A stretch of DNA of 64,000 nucleotides from Janthinobacterium sp. TND4EL3 (GTDB taxonomy: Bacteria; Pseudomonadota; Gammaproteobacteria; Burkholderiales; Burkholderiaceae_D), in assembly GCF_900156175.1 (NCBI RefSeq), contig NZ_FTMV01000005.1, forward strand, positions 62,001 through 126,000. Reading direction: 5' to 3'. Each line of letters begins with the position of its first letter. Positions within the stretch are counted from its first letter, which is position 1. The notes beneath the pieces are model-generated. The model was not told where the DNA came from. It did not search any database and worked only from the letters and a program-made list of their open reading frames with translations. This document shows positions 61,385 to 64,000 of the stretch, one piece after another. The position numbers and the translations under genes are program-made.

Positions 61385-64000
61385 TCGCGGCCCTGCCCAT
61401 TGCCGGTGCCGAGGCGCTGTACCGCAGCATCGGCGCCGGAGGGGCGCCCGGCTGCCGTGCGCGCGCCCAAGTGGCGCTGCGCTCCTGGCTCGGCCGGCTG
61501 GCCGAGGTTGATGCGCGCACCGGCCTGCCCTTGCCGCAGTCTTGGTCGGCGCTGTGCCGGCGCACTGCGGATATCCCCGATCAGCAAGCCGCGCCGCCCG
61601 ACCAGCCGGGCGCCATCCTTACCCACGTTGAGGGCGCACTGCGGCACCTGATGGCGCAGCCGCGCCAGCGCATCGTGCGTAGTCATGCCATGCTGCCGCT
61701 CCACGCGGCGCGCGAGCTCGACAGCAGGAGCATCGCGTGGCTAGGACGCCAGAGCGGGCGCACGGTGCGCGAAAAGCTGGCGGGTAAGGCCGGCATGCTG
61801 GCGGTGCAACGCCTGAGTTCCCCGGATACCCTAGAAAACCGCCTGCTGCGCGCCTTCTGCCTGCGCCTCGAACACCTGCTATCGGCCCGCTGCGCCGCGT
61901 TTCCTGGCAATGCCGCCGAAGAGGAACTCCTGGCCGACCTGCGCCACTGGCTGCGCGACGTCGCCGAAGCCATCGGCGACTGGAGCCATGTACCGCCGAA
62001 TAACGTGCTGTTGCAGGACCGGCACTACCGCAAGGTTTGGGATGGCTGGATGCGCCTGCAGCACCTCGACGCCCAGGTGCTCCGCGACGGTGACCAGCTG
62101 GACGCTAACTGGCTGACCGTACTGCGATGGAAGCTGGTGGGACGCCTGCACCTGTCGGGGCAGGTGAGTTTTCCGGAACAGCCATGTTACCTGGGCAGCG
62201 AGGCCTTTTCGATCGATGTCGAACGAGGCCCGGTGCTTGTCGGCCTGCCGTTCGACGCACGCGAATCCGGACTGGTTGATCACCTCGGAGAAGGTGAGAA
62301 GGGCGGCTACGGCTTCATCCGCAGCGGTGCCGCTCGGCTGTATTTCCATCATCGCGCAATGCGTGATACGGGCGATTTTCAGAAGCTGCGTCGCGGGACC
62401 CGGGTGCAGTTTATCCTGCGTCCCGACGGCAAGGCCCGCGCCATCGAGATCCTCGACGAGCGCCACGAGGGCCCCTGCCTGCTAGTCCTGCGCCCCTTGG
62501 AGCCGGTGGGTTTCGAACTAGTGCTCGGCGAGCAGGCAATTGCGGTACGCCTGGCGGCCCCGCAGTCGGGCAAGCCCGGTGTTTTGGTGGGGGCCGAAAC
62601 GGTCGGGATCAGCGGCTTTACCTTGGAGGAAGCGGACCGGATCGCGGAGCGCTTGTGCGTCCGCCTGCAACTGCCCGCGCCCGCGTCGGCGCCATGCACC
62701 GTGTCCAGGCCGGCGCCTAACATCCCGGCCGTGGTCGACCTGACCGGACTGCGGCCCGCGTACGCGACCGGGGCCCGCGCGGGTGAACTGCCATTCCGCC
62801 TGCTGCGGCAATACTGGGACACCGCGCAGGGGGAGGTGGCGCTCGACTTGGGCGAGGCCAGCGCGGTCACCGTCCGGGCGCGCACGCCCTTGTTGAGCAT
62901 GACGGACGTCATCCAGGGTCGGGATACCGCCGATGTTGGACGCAGGGACGAGGCCGCGCTGGCATTCGCGAGTCGCCTGGCGGAGTTCTTTGGCGATGTC
63001 CCGTTGACCTACCTGACGCCGGACTCGATCGACGATTTCGCACTCGGCGCTGCGCGCCGCGGCCTGAACAACAGCTTTACGCGGGCCGAGCCGCTGCCGC
63101 GCAGCGTCGCGGCGCTGTTCGACTGGCTGAGCAGCGGCAGCGAAGGATCCAGCGTAAATCCCGGCGACTACGTGCTGGTGCTGGACAATGTCGGCGATGC
63201 GGTCACGGTCACTCCGTTGCAGGCGCATGCGGCGCCCGCGCTGGAGGCCAGCGTGCCGGAAGCGCAGGGAATGGCCTGGGAAAAGCGGCCCGTGACCGAA
63301 GCCGGCGCCGAGGCGTCACTGGAAGCGCTGGCCGTCGCGATGCTGCGGCGCCAGCGTTGTCCCGCGGCGGACGAACTGGGCGCTTGGATGGGGGGGCGGG
63401 AGTCCGACGGCAGCCTTGGTCTAGCCTGGGAAGTCGAACCGAAGGGCTGGTTCAACGCCCACCACATTGCTCCGGCGCTGCCCGCCGGCGTCCAGCAGGC
63501 GCTTCTAGATGTGCTTAAACGCGCGAAGGACCCTTTCAAGCGCGGCAACCGCTGCGTCGCGGTGCTGCTGGCCTGCGGTGACGAGAGCCTGATGCGCCCG
63601 GTGGCCGAAGCGCTAGCAAAAGCGGAATGGCCGACATGGCCGACCCGCAGCTTGGTCGGCGGCGCCGCCCAGCTGCTCGACTGGCAGGAGCGCGCCGGCG
63701 CCGAGGCGCTGTGGTACGAGCGTTTGCCGGACCTGTCAATCCGGATCCCGGAGGATGGCCGCTACCGGCGCTTCGACTTGGTCCGCGATAGTAGGATCGA
63801 ACCGCGGCGCGGCATTGCGCAGGTGATCCCGGTAGACGAGGTGTTCACCTTGCCGGCCGGGCATAATGTCCTGCAGCTACCGCTGCGCCAGGGCTCTCTC
63901 AGCGAGTCTGGCAAGGTACTCAGCTACCGGCTGCGGATCACGTCGCCAGTCTTCCCGCTGGAGCACGACGTGCCGGCGAGGCTACACCTGAGCTTCAGTT
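61381..64000 (+). CDS. DUF2357/McrC-like protein with cold-shock-type insert (3' end outside window)
   Basis: Open from GTG 61381 (overlapping the McrB-like stop) to the last base, at least 873 residues. Residues 100-160 match the DUF2357 helical hallmark: VRSHAMLPLHAARELDSRS and LSSPDTLENRLLRAFCLRLE. Residues about 302-350 read KGGYGFI, YFHHRAM and GTRVQFILRPDGKARAIEI, the pattern of a cold-shock/OB domain with an RNP1-like motif. From about 440 on there is an alpha/beta region that could be actin/Hsp70-like (VLVLDNVGDAVTVT near 600). A PD-(D/E)XK nuclease, expected in McrC-type partners, is not seen in the visible part and may lie beyond the window. Confidence 0.65.
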   Translation, partial: MIAALPIAGAEALYRSIGAGGAPGCRARAQVALRSWLGRLAEVDARTGLPLPQSWSALCRRTADIPDQQAAPPDQPGAILTHVEGALRHLMAQPRQRIVRSHAMLPLHAARELDSRSIAWLGRQSGRTVREKLAGKAGMLAVQRLSSPDTLENRLLRAFCLRLEHLLSARCAAFPGNAAEEELLADLRHWLRDVAEAIGDWSHVPPNNVLLQDRHYRKVWDGWMRLQHLDAQVLRDGDQLDANWLTVLRWKLVGRLHLSGQVSFPEQPCYLGSEAFSIDVERGPVLVGLPFDARESGLVDHLGEGEKGGYGFIRSGAARLYFHHRAMRDTGDFQKLRRGTRVQFILRPDGKARAIEILDERHEGPCLLVLRPLEPVGFELVLGEQAIAVRLAAPQSGKPGVLVGAETVGISGFTLEEADRIAERLCVRLQLPAPASAPCTVSRPAPNIPAVVDLTGLRPAYATGARAGELPFRLLRQYWDTAQGEVALDLGEASAVTVRARTPLLSMTDVIQGRDTADVGRRDEAALAFASRLAEFFGDVPLTYLTPDSIDDFALGAARRGLNNSFTRAEPLPRSVAALFDWLSSGSEGSSVNPGDYVLVLDNVGDAVTVTPLQAHAAPALEASVPEAQGMAWEKRPVTEAGAEASLEALAVAMLRRQRCPAADELGAWMGGRESDGSLGLAWEVEPKGWFNAHHIAPALPAGVQQALLDVLKRAKDPFKRGNRCVAVLLACGDESLMRPVAEALAKAEWPTWPTRSLVGGAAQLLDWQERAGAEALWYERLPDLSIRIPEDGRYRRFDLVRDSRIEPRRGIAQVIPVDEVFTLPAGHNVLQLPLRQGSLSESGKVLSYRLRITSPVFPLEHDVPARLHLSFS

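Overview
The window is a piece of a high-GC betaproteobacterial chromosome, most likely Oxalobacteraceae (Janthinobacterium/Massilia/Duganella type). Reasons: the macromolecular-synthesis order rpsU - yqeY-like - dnaG - rpoD, a PEP-CTERM exported protein, a GbsR/DUF4166/epimerase operon, eutBC next to tsaD, and GC-rich codon usage. This is judged by reading alone; no database search was run.

Region 1 (1-18811) is conserved core. It holds a sterol-desaturase-family gene (cut by the window start), a membrane fatty-acid desaturase, a three-gene overlapping operon (GbsR/MarR regulator, DUF4166, membrane-anchored TIGR01777-type epimerase), eutB-eutC, tsaD, a degenerate NirD-like Rieske protein, aroG, ybiB, a BaiN/HI0933 flavoprotein, a PEP-CTERM protein, rpsU, a GatB/YqeY protein, dnaG, rpoD and a CAU-anticodon tRNA.

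Region 2 (18812-48139) is an accessory island of lower GC beginning at the tRNA with a tyrosine integrase. In order it contains: a divergent Zn-finger/HTH protein; small DNA-binding, replication-like, H-NS-like and MobC-like genes; an XRE gene and a Lon-type AAA+ ATPase; a two-gene candidate defence module (HEPN-like protein plus ORC/CDC6-type ATPase); a complete type I restriction-modification locus hsdM-hsdS-AlbA_2-hsdR; decayed DNA with a small intact gene; two nested IS66 insertions with intact target duplications; an HNH nuclease; a truncated MBL hydrolase; and a UvrD-like helicase. Three copies of a ~150-bp element with IS21-like ends punctuate the island; two flank the hsd locus.

Region 3 (48140-64000, runs off the end) is high-GC again and is the most interesting part. 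A regulator with an N-terminal CARF-like domain and a sigma54-activator module sits upstream of a near-consensus sigma54 promoter and a dyad that could be its enhancer. That promoter faces a gene set read in one direction, largely coupled by 4-bp overlaps: DUF4258 protein, two vWA (TerY-like) proteins, PP2C phosphatase, kinase with zinc ribbon, UPF1-like SF1 helicase, a winged-helix protein with a HEPN-type motif, a coiled-coil McrB-like ATPase, and a DUF2357 (McrC-like) protein with an embedded cold-shock-like domain. I read this as an inducible TerY-phosphosignalling / McrBC-like DNA-processing system, probably anti-phage or genotoxic-stress related. The function is inference.
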